Part shown: positions 38,825 to 46,710 of the stretch, one piece after another
Layout of the letters: the number at the start of each line of letters is the position of its first letter
Position numbering within the stretch: the stretch's first letter is position 1
Assembly (NCBI GenBank): GCA_016707605.1
Contig: JADJHJ010000006.1
Location: 372,001-436,000 of the forward strand
Direction of reading: 5' to 3'
DNA: 64,000 bases
From: Candidatus Promineofilum glycogenicum
GTDB lineage: Bacteria > Chloroflexota > Anaerolineae > Promineifilales > Promineifilaceae
Notes under the pieces: model-generated
Databases searched by the model: none
What the model saw: only the letters and a program-made list of their open reading frames with translations
What the model was told of the DNA's origin: nothing
Program-made: the position numbers and the translations under genes

Positions 38825-40372
38825 ATGATCAAGGACATGGAGTCATACCTCCAGGATTTGCACGCCCGCCGGACGCTGGGCGCGGGCACGGCCAAGGACG
38901 TGGCCACGCAGCACGGCAAGCACCGGCTGACAGCCCGCGAGCGCATCGACCTGCTGTTCGACCCGGGCACGTTTACCGAGATCGACACACTGGTGCTGCC
39001 GCGCCATGAGAGCTACCCCGGCGGCAAAGGCTCGCGGCCGGGCGATGGCGTCATCACCGGCTTTGGCCTGGTCAACGGCCGGCGCGTCTTCGCCTCGTCG
39101 CAGGACGCGGCCGTCATGGGCGGCTCGCTGGGCGAGATGCACGCCAACAAGATCGTCAAGGCGATGCAGATGGCCCTCAAGTACGGCTGCCCGTTCATCG
39201 CCATCAACGACAGCGGCGGGGCGCGCATCCAGGAAGGCGTCGATAGCCTGGGCGGCTACGCGCGCATCTTCGACGCCAACTGCGAGGCGTCGGGCGTCGT
39301 GCCGCAACTGTCGGTCATCATGGGGCCGTGCGCCGGCGGCGCGGTCTACTCCCCGGCCCTGACCGACTTCGTCTTCATGACCGCCAACAGCTACATGTTC
39401 ATCACCGGCCCCGACGTGGTGCGCTCGGTGATGCAGGAAGACGTCAGCTTCGACGACCTGGGCGGCGGCATGATGCACAGCCAGGAGAGCGGCGTCTGCC
39501 ACTTCCTGACCGGCGACGACCGCGACTGCCTGGAGCGCGTGCGCCAGTTGCTCAGCTACCTGCCCAGCAACAATCAGGACGACCCGCCCTACGTGCCGCC
39601 CATCGACGACCCGGAGCGGCGCTGCCCGGAGCTAAAGGAGATCGTGCCCACCGACCCCCACCACGCCTACGACGTGCGCGAGGTCATCGGCAGCATCGTT
39701 GACGACGGCGCGTTCTTCGAGGTGCACCAGTTGTGGGCCGAGAACATGGTCGTTGGCTTCGCCCGGCTCAACGGCTACGTCGTCGGCATCGTCGCCAACC
39801 AGCCGATGGTGCTGGCCGGCTGCATCGACATCAAGGCGTCGATCAAGGCCACCCACTTCATCCGCATCTGCGACGCCTACAACGTGCCCATCATCACCCT
39901 GCAAGACGTGCCCGGCTTCCTGCCCGGCCGCGACCAGGAGCTGGGCGGCATCATCCGCAACGGCGCGCGCATGATCTACGCCTACAGCGAGGCCACCGTG
40001 CCCAAGCTGCTGGTCATCCTGCGCAAGAGCTACGGCGGGGCCTACTGCGTCATGAGCAGCAAGGGGCTGCGCGGCGATCTGCTCTACGCCTGGCCCAACG
40101 CCGAGATCGCCGTCATGGGCGCGGAGGGGGCGGTCAACATTCTCTTCCGCCGCGACGTGCAGGCCGCCGAAGACCCGGAGGCCAGGCGCCGCGAACTGGT
40201 GGATGACTATCAGGCCAAGTTCAACAACCCCTACGTCGCCGCCGCCCGCGGGCTGATCGACGACGTCATCGACCCGGCCGAGACGCGCCGCGTGCTCATC
40301 CGTTCGCTGCAAGTGACCATGTCGAAGCGCGAGCGGCACGTGGCGCGGAAGCATGGTATTTCGCCTATGTAG
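38825..40372 (+). CDS. Acyl-CoA carboxylase, carboxyltransferase (beta) subunit
   Basis: 515 residues of the PccB/MmdA type. Carboxybiotin and acyl-CoA sites: NDSGGARIQEGVDSLGGYARIF, MGPCAGGAVYSPALTDFVFM, and in the second half LQDVPGFLPGRDQELGGIIRNGA and SYGGAYCVMSSKGLRGD. ATG 38825 has AGGAG upstream. Likely propionyl-CoA or acetyl-CoA carboxylation, judged from the operon with biotin carboxylase and biotin carrier genes; acyl specificity cannot be read. Confidence 0.92.
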   Translation: MIKDMESYLQDLHARRTLGAGTAKDVATQHGKHRLTARERIDLLFDPGTFTEIDTLVLPRHESYPGGKGSRPGDGVITGFGLVNGRRVFASSQDAAVMGGSLGEMHANKIVKAMQMALKYGCPFIAINDSGGARIQEGVDSLGGYARIFDANCEASGVVPQLSVIMGPCAGGAVYSPALTDFVFMTANSYMFITGPDVVRSVMQEDVSFDDLGGGMMHSQESGVCHFLTGDDRDCLERVRQLLSYLPSNNQDDPPYVPPIDDPERRCPELKEIVPTDPHHAYDVREVIGSIVDDGAFFEVHQLWAENMVVGFARLNGYVVGIVANQPMVLAGCIDIKASIKATHFIRICDAYNVPIITLQDVPGFLPGRDQELGGIIRNGARMIYAYSEATVPKLLVILRKSYGGAYCVMSSKGLRGDLLYAWPNAEIAVMGAEGAVNILFRRDVQAAEDPEARRRELVDDYQAKFNNPYVAAARGLIDDVIDPAETRRVLIRSLQVTMSKRERHVARKHGISPM

Positions 40373-40375
40373 GCG

Positions 40376-40442
40376 CAGGTTCAAGGGGGCTGGGGGCAGG
40401 GGGAAGAGCCTCTCCCCGCCCCCTGGCCCCTGCCCCCTGCGC
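40376..40442. repeat. Family E-like palindrome between carboxylase genes
   Basis: GCAGGTTCAAGGGGGCTGGG and CCCTGGCCCCTGCCCCCTGC are imperfectly mirrored. Inside an operon, it could dampen downstream expression. Confidence 0.72.
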
Positions 40443-40456
40443 TGGAGAAGGAACCT

Positions 40457-41941
40457 ATGTTCACCAAACTCCTCATCGCCAACCGCGGCGAGATCGCCGT
40501 GCGCATCATCCGCACCTGTCGCGAGATGGGCATCCACACCGTGGCCGTCTATGAGGCCAGCGACCGCAGCTCGCTGCACGTGCGACTGGCCGACGAGTGC
40601 GTCGCCCTGCCCGGACCGCAGAGCTACATGGAGCCGGAGACGATTCTGGCCATTGCCCAACAGTACGGCGTGGACGCCATCCACCCCGGCTACGGCTATC
40701 TGGCCGAGGACGCCGGCTTCATTCGCGCCTGCGACGCAGCCGGCATCGCCTTTATCGGGCCGCCGGCCGAGGTGGTCGAGACGCTGCGCGACAAGATCGG
40801 CGCGCTGGAAAAGGCGCGGGCGGCGGGCATTCCGACCGTCGTCCACTCGCCGCGCTCCTTCGCCGAGGATGAGTTCGACGCGCTGCGCGAGGCGGCGGCC
40901 GAAATCGGCTACCCGGTTGTGCTCAAGTCCTGTCGCGGCGGGCGCGGCCGGGGCGAGCGCGTCGTGGCCGATGCGCTGCATCTGGCCGAGGCCGTGCGCC
41001 GGGCGCAGGTGGAGACGCAGGCCGTCTACGGCAACAAGCAACTCTACGTCGAACGGGCCATCCTGCCCGCCCACCAGGTCGGCGTGCAGATCGTGGCCGA
41101 CCGCCAGGGCAACCTCATCCATCTGGGCGAGCGCGAGGGATCGGTCGTCCAGAGCAACCAGAAGATCATCGAAGAGGAGCCGGCGCTGTGCCTGACGCCG
41201 CAACGGCGGGAGGAGTTGCTGGCGACGGCCATGCGCCTGGCGCAACTCTTCAAGGTCGAGAACCTGGCCACGGTCGAGTTTCTGGTCGATGACGCCGGCC
41301 GGTTCTACTTCAGTGAGATCAAGTCGCGCATCCAGATTGCCCATACGCTGGCCGAGATAGTGAGCCGCATCGATCTGGTGCGCGAGCAGATTCGCCTGGA
41401 GGCGGGCGAGCCGCTGGCCTACCGGCAGGAGGACGTCGTCCGGCGCGGCCACGCCATCATGTGCCGCGTGCAGGCTGAAGACCCGCTCAACCGCTATCTG
41501 CCCACGCCCGGCCGGCTGCGCCAGGTGCGGCTGCCCGGCGGCGCCGAGGTGCGCGTCGATACCTACGTCTACTCCGGGGCCGACGTGCCGCCCCACTACG
41601 ACCCGCTGGTGGCCAAGGTGACGGTCTGGGCCGCCGACCGGCCGGCGGCCGTCACGCGCATGCGCCGCGCCCTGGAAGACCTGGGGCTGACGGGCACGCC
41701 GACCAACCTGCCGCTGCTGGTGCGCGTGCTGCGCGACCCGGCGTTCGTGGCCGGGCGCTATAGTACCGATCTGCTGAGCCGGCTGTCGGCCGAAGTGACC
41801 GAGCCGGACTACGAGCGCGTGCGGCGCGATCTGGCGGCGGCCGTGGCCGTCCTCTATACCCGCCGCCGCGAGTCGTTCAACCCCCAGTCGCCCGACGTCT
41901 GGGCCACCGGCTGGCACCGCAGCAGCCGCCAACTAGGCTAA
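40457..41941 (+). CDS. Biotin carboxylase subunit with divergent active site
   Basis: 494 residues with the ATP-grasp fold and normal ends (FTKLLIANRGEIAVRIIRTC; HPGYGYLAEDAGF; GHAIMCRVQAEDP). Residues that line the E. coli AccC active site are changed. The EMNTRIQVEH block reads EIKSRIQIAH, so N290 and the base E296 become Lys and Ala. The RDCSxQRRHQK block reads REGSVVQSNQK, so C230, Q233 and H236 differ. The glycine-rich loop is SCRGGRGRGERVV rather than AAxGGGGKGM. R292, Q294, K238 and R338 equivalents are kept. The gene is intact and well preserved in operon context. Confidence 0.85.
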   Translation: MFTKLLIANRGEIAVRIIRTCREMGIHTVAVYEASDRSSLHVRLADECVALPGPQSYMEPETILAIAQQYGVDAIHPGYGYLAEDAGFIRACDAAGIAFIGPPAEVVETLRDKIGALEKARAAGIPTVVHSPRSFAEDEFDALREAAAEIGYPVVLKSCRGGRGRGERVVADALHLAEAVRRAQVETQAVYGNKQLYVERAILPAHQVGVQIVADRQGNLIHLGEREGSVVQSNQKIIEEEPALCLTPQRREELLATAMRLAQLFKVENLATVEFLVDDAGRFYFSEIKSRIQIAHTLAEIVSRIDLVREQIRLEAGEPLAYRQEDVVRRGHAIMCRVQAEDPLNRYLPTPGRLRQVRLPGGAEVRVDTYVYSGADVPPHYDPLVAKVTVWAADRPAAVTRMRRALEDLGLTGTPTNLPLLVRVLRDPAFVAGRYSTDLLSRLSAEVTEPDYERVRRDLAAAVAVLYTRRRESFNPQSPDVWATGWHRSSRQLG

Positions 41942-41951
41942 GGAGCATGAG

Positions 41952-42443
41952 ATGACGCGATTACTGGTAACGCTAGACGGTCTGGCCTACGAAGTGGAAC
42001 TCGGCGCGGTGGGCGGCGACACCTGCCAGGTCACCGTCAACGGCGAAGCGCTGACCGTGACCGTGCCCCACCCGGAGGCTACGGTCATTGATATGGAGTG
42101 GCTGATCGTCAACGGCTGGCCGTATGAGATCGGCTTCGATGCCGGCTTACAGTGGCTCAAGGCCTACGACGGCCTGCATACAGTGGAGATACAAGACCTC
42201 AATCAGCGCGTCGCCCGGCCGCGCAGCGGCGACGGCCGCGTGAAGGCGCCCATCCCCGGTCTCATCAGCCGTGTCCTCGTCGCCCCCGGCGAGAGCGTGA
42301 CGGCGGGGCAGCCCCTCATCATCCTCGAAGCGATGAAGATGGAGAACGAAATCCGCGCCCCGTTCGACGGCGTGGTGCAGGCCATTGGCGTCACTGTGGG
42401 GCAGACGGTGTTGCGCAATACGGTGTTGGCCGAAGTCAATTGA
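41952..42443 (+). CDS. Biotin carboxyl carrier protein of acyl-CoA carboxylase
   Basis: 163 residues. The C-terminal biotinyl domain has VKAPIPGLISRVLVAPGESV and the biotinylation motif LEAMKMENEI. The N-terminal ~95 residues (VTLDGLAYEVEL, DMEWLIVNGWPYEIGFDAGL) are typical of the linker region of acyl-CoA carboxylase carriers. AGGAG upstream of ATG 41952, which lies 10 bases after the biotin carboxylase stop. Completes the operon. Confidence 0.92.
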   Translation: MTRLLVTLDGLAYEVELGAVGGDTCQVTVNGEALTVTVPHPEATVIDMEWLIVNGWPYEIGFDAGLQWLKAYDGLHTVEIQDLNQRVARPRSGDGRVKAPIPGLISRVLVAPGESVTAGQPLIILEAMKMENEIRAPFDGVVQAIGVTVGQTVLRNTVLAEVN

Positions 42444-42510
42444 GCTTTAGCATTATCTTGAGGGAGTTCGCGAATTCTATCCTTTAGTCTACATGCCTAC
42501 CTGCTCTACC

Positions 42511-42521
42511 TATGCTAAAAT
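42511..42521 (+). promoter_or_regulatory. Possible extended -10 element
   Basis: TGCTAAAAT at 42513-42521, about 80 bases upstream of the esterase gene; no convincing -35. The surrounding 160-base gap is AT-richer than average and repeat-free, which supports a promoter region. Confidence 0.3.
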
Positions 42522-42603
42522 CCGCCCACTAATCACCCCGCCCGTCGCGCCACCGCACGACGCGGCTACGTGAGACATCACAGGAGAGGAAAACCGACGG
42601 CCC

Positions 42604-43323
42604 ATGCATCGCGAATACCACCGCTGGCACAGCCCTTCCTTGGGGCGCGATATGGAGTTGCTCATCTTCGGCTGGGGCGGGGCGCGTGTCCTCGTCTTCC
42701 CCACGTCGATGGGCCGCTATTACGAATGGGAAGACCGGGGCATGATGAATACCTGGGGCGAGCAGATCGAACGCGGCTGGCTCCAGGTCTACTGCGTCGA
42801 TAGCGTCGACGCCGAAAGCTGGTACGCCCGCTGGAAGCACCCCGGCGCGCGCGTCTGGCGGCACATCGAGTACGAGAACTACCTGCTGCGCGAGGTGCTG
42901 CCGCTCTCCCAGCAGAAGAACCACAACCCGTTCCTCATGACCATCGGGGCCAGCTTCGGCGCTTACCATGCCGTCAACTTCGCCCTGCGCCACCCCCACC
43001 TCGTCGGCCGGGCCATCGGCCTGAGCGGCATCTACGAGGTCGGCCGCTGGACCGACGGCTACCAGGACGAGAACGTCTACTTCAACAGCCCCTGCGACTT
43101 CATTCCCAACGAGCACGACGGCGGGCGGCTCGACGCGCTGCGGCGGCAGGACGTGATCCTGGCCGTCGGCCGCGACGACAGCCTGCGCTATAGCAGCGAG
43201 CGCCTGTCGGCCGCCCTGTGGAACAAGGGCATCGGCAACGCCCTGCGCCTCTGGGACGGCTGGGCGCACGACTGGCCCTATTGGCATCAGATGATTCAGC
43301 TTTATATTGGCGGACACGATTAG
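42604..43323 (+). CDS. Esterase-like alpha/beta hydrolase (putative esterase family)
   Basis: 239 residues. No signal peptide. The nucleophile elbow is TIGASFGAYHAVNFALRHP, followed by a DDSLRYSSE acid region and the His in WAHDWPYWHQM. The sequence resembles the esterase D / phage Mx8-type esterases often encoded next to ATP-grasp genes. A ribosome-binding AGGAG lies rather far (about 15 bases) upstream of ATG 42604. Followed by two ATP-grasp genes on the same strand. Confidence 0.8.
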   Translation: MHREYHRWHSPSLGRDMELLIFGWGGARVLVFPTSMGRYYEWEDRGMMNTWGEQIERGWLQVYCVDSVDAESWYARWKHPGARVWRHIEYENYLLREVLPLSQQKNHNPFLMTIGASFGAYHAVNFALRHPHLVGRAIGLSGIYEVGRWTDGYQDENVYFNSPCDFIPNEHDGGRLDALRRQDVILAVGRDDSLRYSSERLSAALWNKGIGNALRLWDGWAHDWPYWHQMIQLYIGGHD

Positions 43324-43404
43324 TAGGGGCCAGGTTCCAGGTTCCAGGGGCCAGGGGAAGAACAATCTTCCCCTGGCCCCTGGAACCTGGAACCTGGCCC
43401 CTCA
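43322..43404. repeat. Family E palindrome
   Basis: GGGGCCAGGTTCCAGGTTCC and its mirror GGAACCTGGAACCTGGCCCC, centred on GAACAATC. It lies between the esterase and the first ATP-grasp gene, directly before a GAGGAG ribosome-binding site. Confidence 0.88.
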
Positions 43405-43416
43405 GAGGAGAGGGCA

Positions 43417-44343
43417 ATGACAAAAAAGGTAGGCATCATGGTCGGCCGCGAGTGGTCGTTTCCGCCGGCGTTCATCGATGAGGTGAACCGGCGCAACGAG
43501 GGCGTAACGGCCGAGTTCGTCAAGCTGGGTGGCACGAAGATGAACGAGCCGAACGAGTATGCGGTCATCATCGACCGCATCTCGCACGAAGTCCCCTACT
43601 ACCGCTCCTATCTGAAGAACGCCGTGCTGCAAGGAGTGTCGGTCATCAACAACCCGTTCATGTGGACGGCCGACGACAAGTTCTTCGAGGCCTCGCTGGC
43701 CGCCCGTCTCGGCGTGGCCCACCCCAAGACGATTGTGTTGCCCAACAAGGACTACGTGCCCGGCATCGTCCACGACGAGAGCCTGCGTAACCTCATCTAC
43801 CCGTTCGATTGGGACGGGATGATCGAGTATATCGGCCTGCCCTGCGTGCTGAAGGACGCCCACGGCGGCGGCTGGCGCGACGTGTTCATCTGCCACACCA
43901 AGGAAGACCTGTGGCACGCCTACAACCAGTCCGGCCTGCACACGATGGTCTTGCAGGAGTACATCCGCTGGGACCACTACGTGCGCTGCATGTGCCTGGG
44001 CCAGGAGGAGGTGCTGCCGATGAAGTACGACCCGCACGGGCGGCGCTACATCGTTGACCACGCTCACATGACGCCCGAGTTGGGCGAGCGGGTCGTGGCC
44101 GACGCGCTGAAGCTGGTGCGCGCTCTGGGCTACGACATGAACACGGTCGAGTTTGCCGTCCGCGACGGCGTGCCCTACGCCATCGACTTCATGAACCCCG
44201 CTCCGGACATGGACATCAACTCGCTGACGCCGACCTACTTCGAGTGGTGCGTGCGCCACATGGCCGACCTGGCCATCGAGCGGGCCAACAACCCGCGGCC
44301 GCAGTTGACGGAGTTGAAGTGGAGCCAGATGTTTAACGGGTGA
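43417..44343 (+). CDS. ATP-grasp protein, RimK/GshB-like, unknown substrate
   Basis: 308 residues. N-terminal pre-ATP-grasp region (KVGIMVGREWSFPPAFIDEV). ATP-binding Lys in PCVLKDAHGGGWRDV, adenine-region QEYIRWDHYVRCMCLG, and the metal site in TVEFAVRDGVPYAIDFMNPA (E...D...N), as in ligases that activate a carboxylate with ATP. No standard glutathione, ribosomal S6 or lysine-biosynthesis partner is nearby. GAGGAG at 43404-43409. The next gene begins 3 bases after the stop. Confidence 0.75.
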   Translation: MTKKVGIMVGREWSFPPAFIDEVNRRNEGVTAEFVKLGGTKMNEPNEYAVIIDRISHEVPYYRSYLKNAVLQGVSVINNPFMWTADDKFFEASLAARLGVAHPKTIVLPNKDYVPGIVHDESLRNLIYPFDWDGMIEYIGLPCVLKDAHGGGWRDVFICHTKEDLWHAYNQSGLHTMVLQEYIRWDHYVRCMCLGQEEVLPMKYDPHGRRYIVDHAHMTPELGERVVADALKLVRALGYDMNTVEFAVRDGVPYAIDFMNPAPDMDINSLTPTYFEWCVRHMADLAIERANNPRPQLTELKWSQMFNG

Positions 44344-44346
44344 GTT

Positions 44347-45726
44347 ATGTCCCTGACCGAAGCGATCATCACCTACCACGACCTGCTGACGGACACGATG
44401 GCCGACGACACGCAGGCGCAACTGGACGATCAGTTGCGGTCGCGCGGCCTGTTCTTCGGCGACCGGCCGCTGTGCACCGTGCTGCGGCCGCGCTTCCTGA
44501 CGCCGGAGCAGTACAACTTCATGCGCGCCGGCATCCGCCCGCTGCTGACGGCGTTCGAGAAGATCTCCCACGCCGCCGTGGCCGACCGCGAGTTTCGCGC
44601 CCAGTTCGGCCTGTTCGACTGGGAAGAGTCGCTCATCCACGTCGATCCCGGCTACCGCGTCCACGCCCCGCTCAGCCGCCTCGACTCCTTCTTCATCACC
44701 GAGGGGGACGCGCTGGAGTTGAAGTTCACCGAGTACAACGCCGAAGTGCCGGCGGCCTCGGCCTATAACGACGTGCTCAACGAAGTCTTCTTCGGCCTGC
44801 CGGTCATGGGCCAATTCCTGCGCCACTACGCCATCCGCCCCGTGCCCACGCGCCACAGCGTGCTCCACGTGCTGCTGAGCGCCTACAAGGAGTGGGCGAC
44901 CGGCCGCGCCGCCCCGGCCAAACCGCAGATCGCCATCCTCGACTGGGGCGAAGTGCCCACGCGCAGCGAGTTCGAGCTGTTCCTGCAATACTTCAACTCG
45001 CAGGGGTTAGAGTGCCGCATCGTTGACCCGCGCCACGTCGAGTATCGCGGCGGCGCTCTGTATGATGGCGAAGGGTTCCGCATCGACCTGATCTACAAGC
45101 GCGTGCTCATCACCGAGTTGATCGAGATTTGCGGCATCGACGGGCCGGTGGTGCAGGCGGTGCGCAACGGCGACGTGTGCATGGTCAACCCGTTCGCCTG
45201 CAAGCTGCTCTACAAGAAGGCCAGCCTGGCCGTGCTCAGCGACGAGCGCAACGCCGGGCTGTTCAGCGAGCGCGAGGCGGCGGCCATCGGCGAGCACATC
45301 CCCTGGACGCGCGTGGTGGAGGAGCGGACGACAACCTATCGCGGCTTACCGGTCGATCTGATCCCGTTCATTCACAAGTATCGCGAGCAGTTTGTGTTGA
45401 AGCCCAACGACGACTACGGTGGGCGGGGGATTGTGCTAGGCTGGCAGACGAACAGCAGCGGCTGGGAGGCGGCGGTACAGACGGCGCTGGAGACGCCCCA
45501 CGTGGTGCAGGAGCGGGTGCGCATTCCCAACGAGCCGTACCCCAGCCTGGTGGACGGCCGCCTGCAAATCTACAACCGGATGCTCGACACCGCGCCGTTC
45601 GTCTTCTACGGCGAGTACACCGACGGCTGCCTGACGCGCCTTTCGACCGACCCGCTGCTGAACGTCTCGGCCGGCGGCGGCTCGACCGTGCCGACGTTCA
45701 TTGTCGAGAAGCGCTTCGCCCGATAA
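44347..45726 (+). CDS. Circularly permuted ATP-grasp-like protein, unknown
   Basis: 459 residues. KFTEYNAEVPAASAYNDVL resembles the N-terminal block of DUF404/DUF407 circularly permuted ATP-grasp proteins. NPFACKLLYKKASLAVLSD and VLKPNDDYGGRGIVLGW supply ATP-binding Lys and glycine-rich loops. Related enzymes include glutathionylspermidine synthase-type ligases, but the partner alpha-E gene usual for DUF404/407 proteins is absent. Tight spacing with the preceding ATP-grasp gene implies one pathway or complex. Confidence 0.7.
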   Translation: MSLTEAIITYHDLLTDTMADDTQAQLDDQLRSRGLFFGDRPLCTVLRPRFLTPEQYNFMRAGIRPLLTAFEKISHAAVADREFRAQFGLFDWEESLIHVDPGYRVHAPLSRLDSFFITEGDALELKFTEYNAEVPAASAYNDVLNEVFFGLPVMGQFLRHYAIRPVPTRHSVLHVLLSAYKEWATGRAAPAKPQIAILDWGEVPTRSEFELFLQYFNSQGLECRIVDPRHVEYRGGALYDGEGFRIDLIYKRVLITELIEICGIDGPVVQAVRNGDVCMVNPFACKLLYKKASLAVLSDERNAGLFSEREAAAIGEHIPWTRVVEERTTTYRGLPVDLIPFIHKYREQFVLKPNDDYGGRGIVLGWQTNSSGWEAAVQTALETPHVVQERVRIPNEPYPSLVDGRLQIYNRMLDTAPFVFYGEYTDGCLTRLSTDPLLNVSAGGGSTVPTFIVEKRFAR

Positions 45727-45803
45727 AGAAGAAACCGCAGATGGCACAGATTTCACAGATTGGCAGACCAATCTGTGAAACCTGTGCAATCTGCGGTTTC
45801 TCT
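45727..45803. repeat. Family G-like palindrome (CACAGATT words)
   Basis: AACCGCAGATGGCACAGATT pairs with AACCTGTGCAATCTGCGGTT, centred on TTGGCAGACCAA; after the stop of the ATP-grasp gene. Confidence 0.85.
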
Positions 45804-45826
45804 TTTTCTTCGCGAGCGTATCCGGC

Positions 45827-45976
45827 CTAGAAACGAACCATCGACAGGACCATGCTGATGACGATCATGATGCCGATGATGATCAGAGCGATGCGCGTCC
45901 AGTCGACCTTGCGCTTCTTCTTGCCGGCTGCCTTGGCCGCGTGATGCGCCTGCCGCTTTGGTTGCGATTTGCCCAT
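45827..45976 (-). CDS. Small single-helix membrane protein
   Basis: 49 residues: a basic N-terminus (GKSQPKRQAHHAAKAAGKKK) and one membrane helix (IALIIIGIMIVISMVLSMV). GAGGAG 8 bases before ATG 45976 decides this start against a longer frame. No family identified; could be a small transmembrane regulator. Confidence 0.62.
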   Translation of the reverse strand: MGKSQPKRQAHHAAKAAGKKKRKVDWTRIALIIIGIMIVISMVLSMVRF

Positions 45977-46035
45977 GTCTGCTAACTCCTCGTAGACGTG
46001 ACTCATGGCGCCTCGTGGCGCCAGTCCAACGTGGT

Positions 46036-46041
46036 AGTATA
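46036..46041 (-). promoter_or_regulatory. -10 element of the small membrane protein gene
   Basis: TATACT on the minus strand, 60 bases upstream of the ATG at 45976; no good -35 visible. Confidence 0.35.
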
Positions 46042-46054
46042 GCACAAACGTGGT

Positions 46055-46128
46055 CGTTGTGGGGCGATTTGCCAAATCGCCCTACAAGGGCAGGTGTTGG
46101 CGCGATTTGGCAAATCGCGCTACATATA
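46055..46128. repeat. Family I palindromes (GCGATTTGGCAAATCGC)
   Basis: GGCGATTTGCCAAATCGCCC at 46061 and GCGCGATTTGGCAAATCGCG at 46100 are each perfect palindromes separated by TACAAGGGCAGG. They end 9 bases before the start codon of the NfeD-like gene. Confidence 0.88.
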
Positions 46129-46130
46129 AT
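46125..46130 (+). promoter_or_regulatory. -10 element, leaderless start of the NfeD-like gene
   Basis: TATAAT, six bases before ATG 46137, directly abutting the family I palindrome. Same spacing as at 32254. Confidence 0.5.
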
Positions 46131-46136
46131 CCCGTT

Positions 46137-46709
46137 ATGAGCAGTTTCCTCTCTCATTCTGTCCTGCTGATCATCTACAGCGGCGCGCTGGTCGTCGGGC
46201 TGGCGTTCATCGGTCTGGCCATCGTGTCGCTGTTGCGTAGCTTCACGCCCGGCAGCCAGGCCTCAGCCACGCCTCACAGCCGCCGGCTTAACCGGGGGCT
46301 GACTTACTCGCTCGGTCTGGGCGCGGCGGTGGCGGGCGGCGTTGGTCTGCTGGCCTTGCTCGTGTTTCGCCTGTCGCCGTCGGCCAGCTTCGCCTGGGCG
46401 CTGGGCGCGGGGCTGGTCGTCGGGGCGCTGGCGGAGATCATCCTGGTCTACCTGCCCAGCCGGCGGCAAGCGGAGGAGAGCGACATCGCCATCGACGCCA
46501 ACGGCCGCGAGGCGCAGGTCGTCATCCCCATTCCGGCCAGCGGCCTGGGTGAAGTGACTTATCGGGACGGCGAAGAGACGATCCACCTCGGCGCGCGCTC
46601 GGCCACGGGGCAACCCATCGGCCGCGGCAGCCGGGTGCGCATCGAGCGCGTCGCTCGCCGCGTGGCCATCGTGCGGCCCGCGACCGGCCCGGCCGGGAGC
46701 GAGCGCTGA
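46137..46709 (+). CDS. NfeD-like membrane protein
   Basis: 190 residues: two or three helices (LLIIYSGALVVGLAFIGLAI; LGAAVAGGVGLLALLVF; FAWALGAGLVVGALAEIILV) and a C-terminal beta-rich domain (GREAQVVIPIPASGLGEVTY, GSRVRIERVARRVAIV) that fits the OB-fold of NfeD. NfeD proteins are partners of membrane stomatin-like proteases; none is adjacent. Ends one base before the ABC permease start. Confidence 0.65.
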   Translation: MSSFLSHSVLLIIYSGALVVGLAFIGLAIVSLLRSFTPGSQASATPHSRRLNRGLTYSLGLGAAVAGGVGLLALLVFRLSPSASFAWALGAGLVVGALAEIILVYLPSRRQAEESDIAIDANGREAQVVIPIPASGLGEVTYRDGEETIHLGARSATGQPIGRGSRVRIERVARRVAIVRPATGPAGSER

Positions 46710-46710
46710 G

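Noticed and set aside
42604..45726. Cyanophycin or glutathione synthesis
   Set aside because: The ATP-grasp genes lack the Mur-ligase domain of cyanophycin synthetase, and there is no gamma-glutamylcysteine ligase; the substrates remain open.
45727..46128. tRNA or small RNA genes in the gaps with strong hairpins
   Set aside because: I found no cloverleaf with a T-arm GTTCRA motif on either strand; the hairpins belong to the word families.
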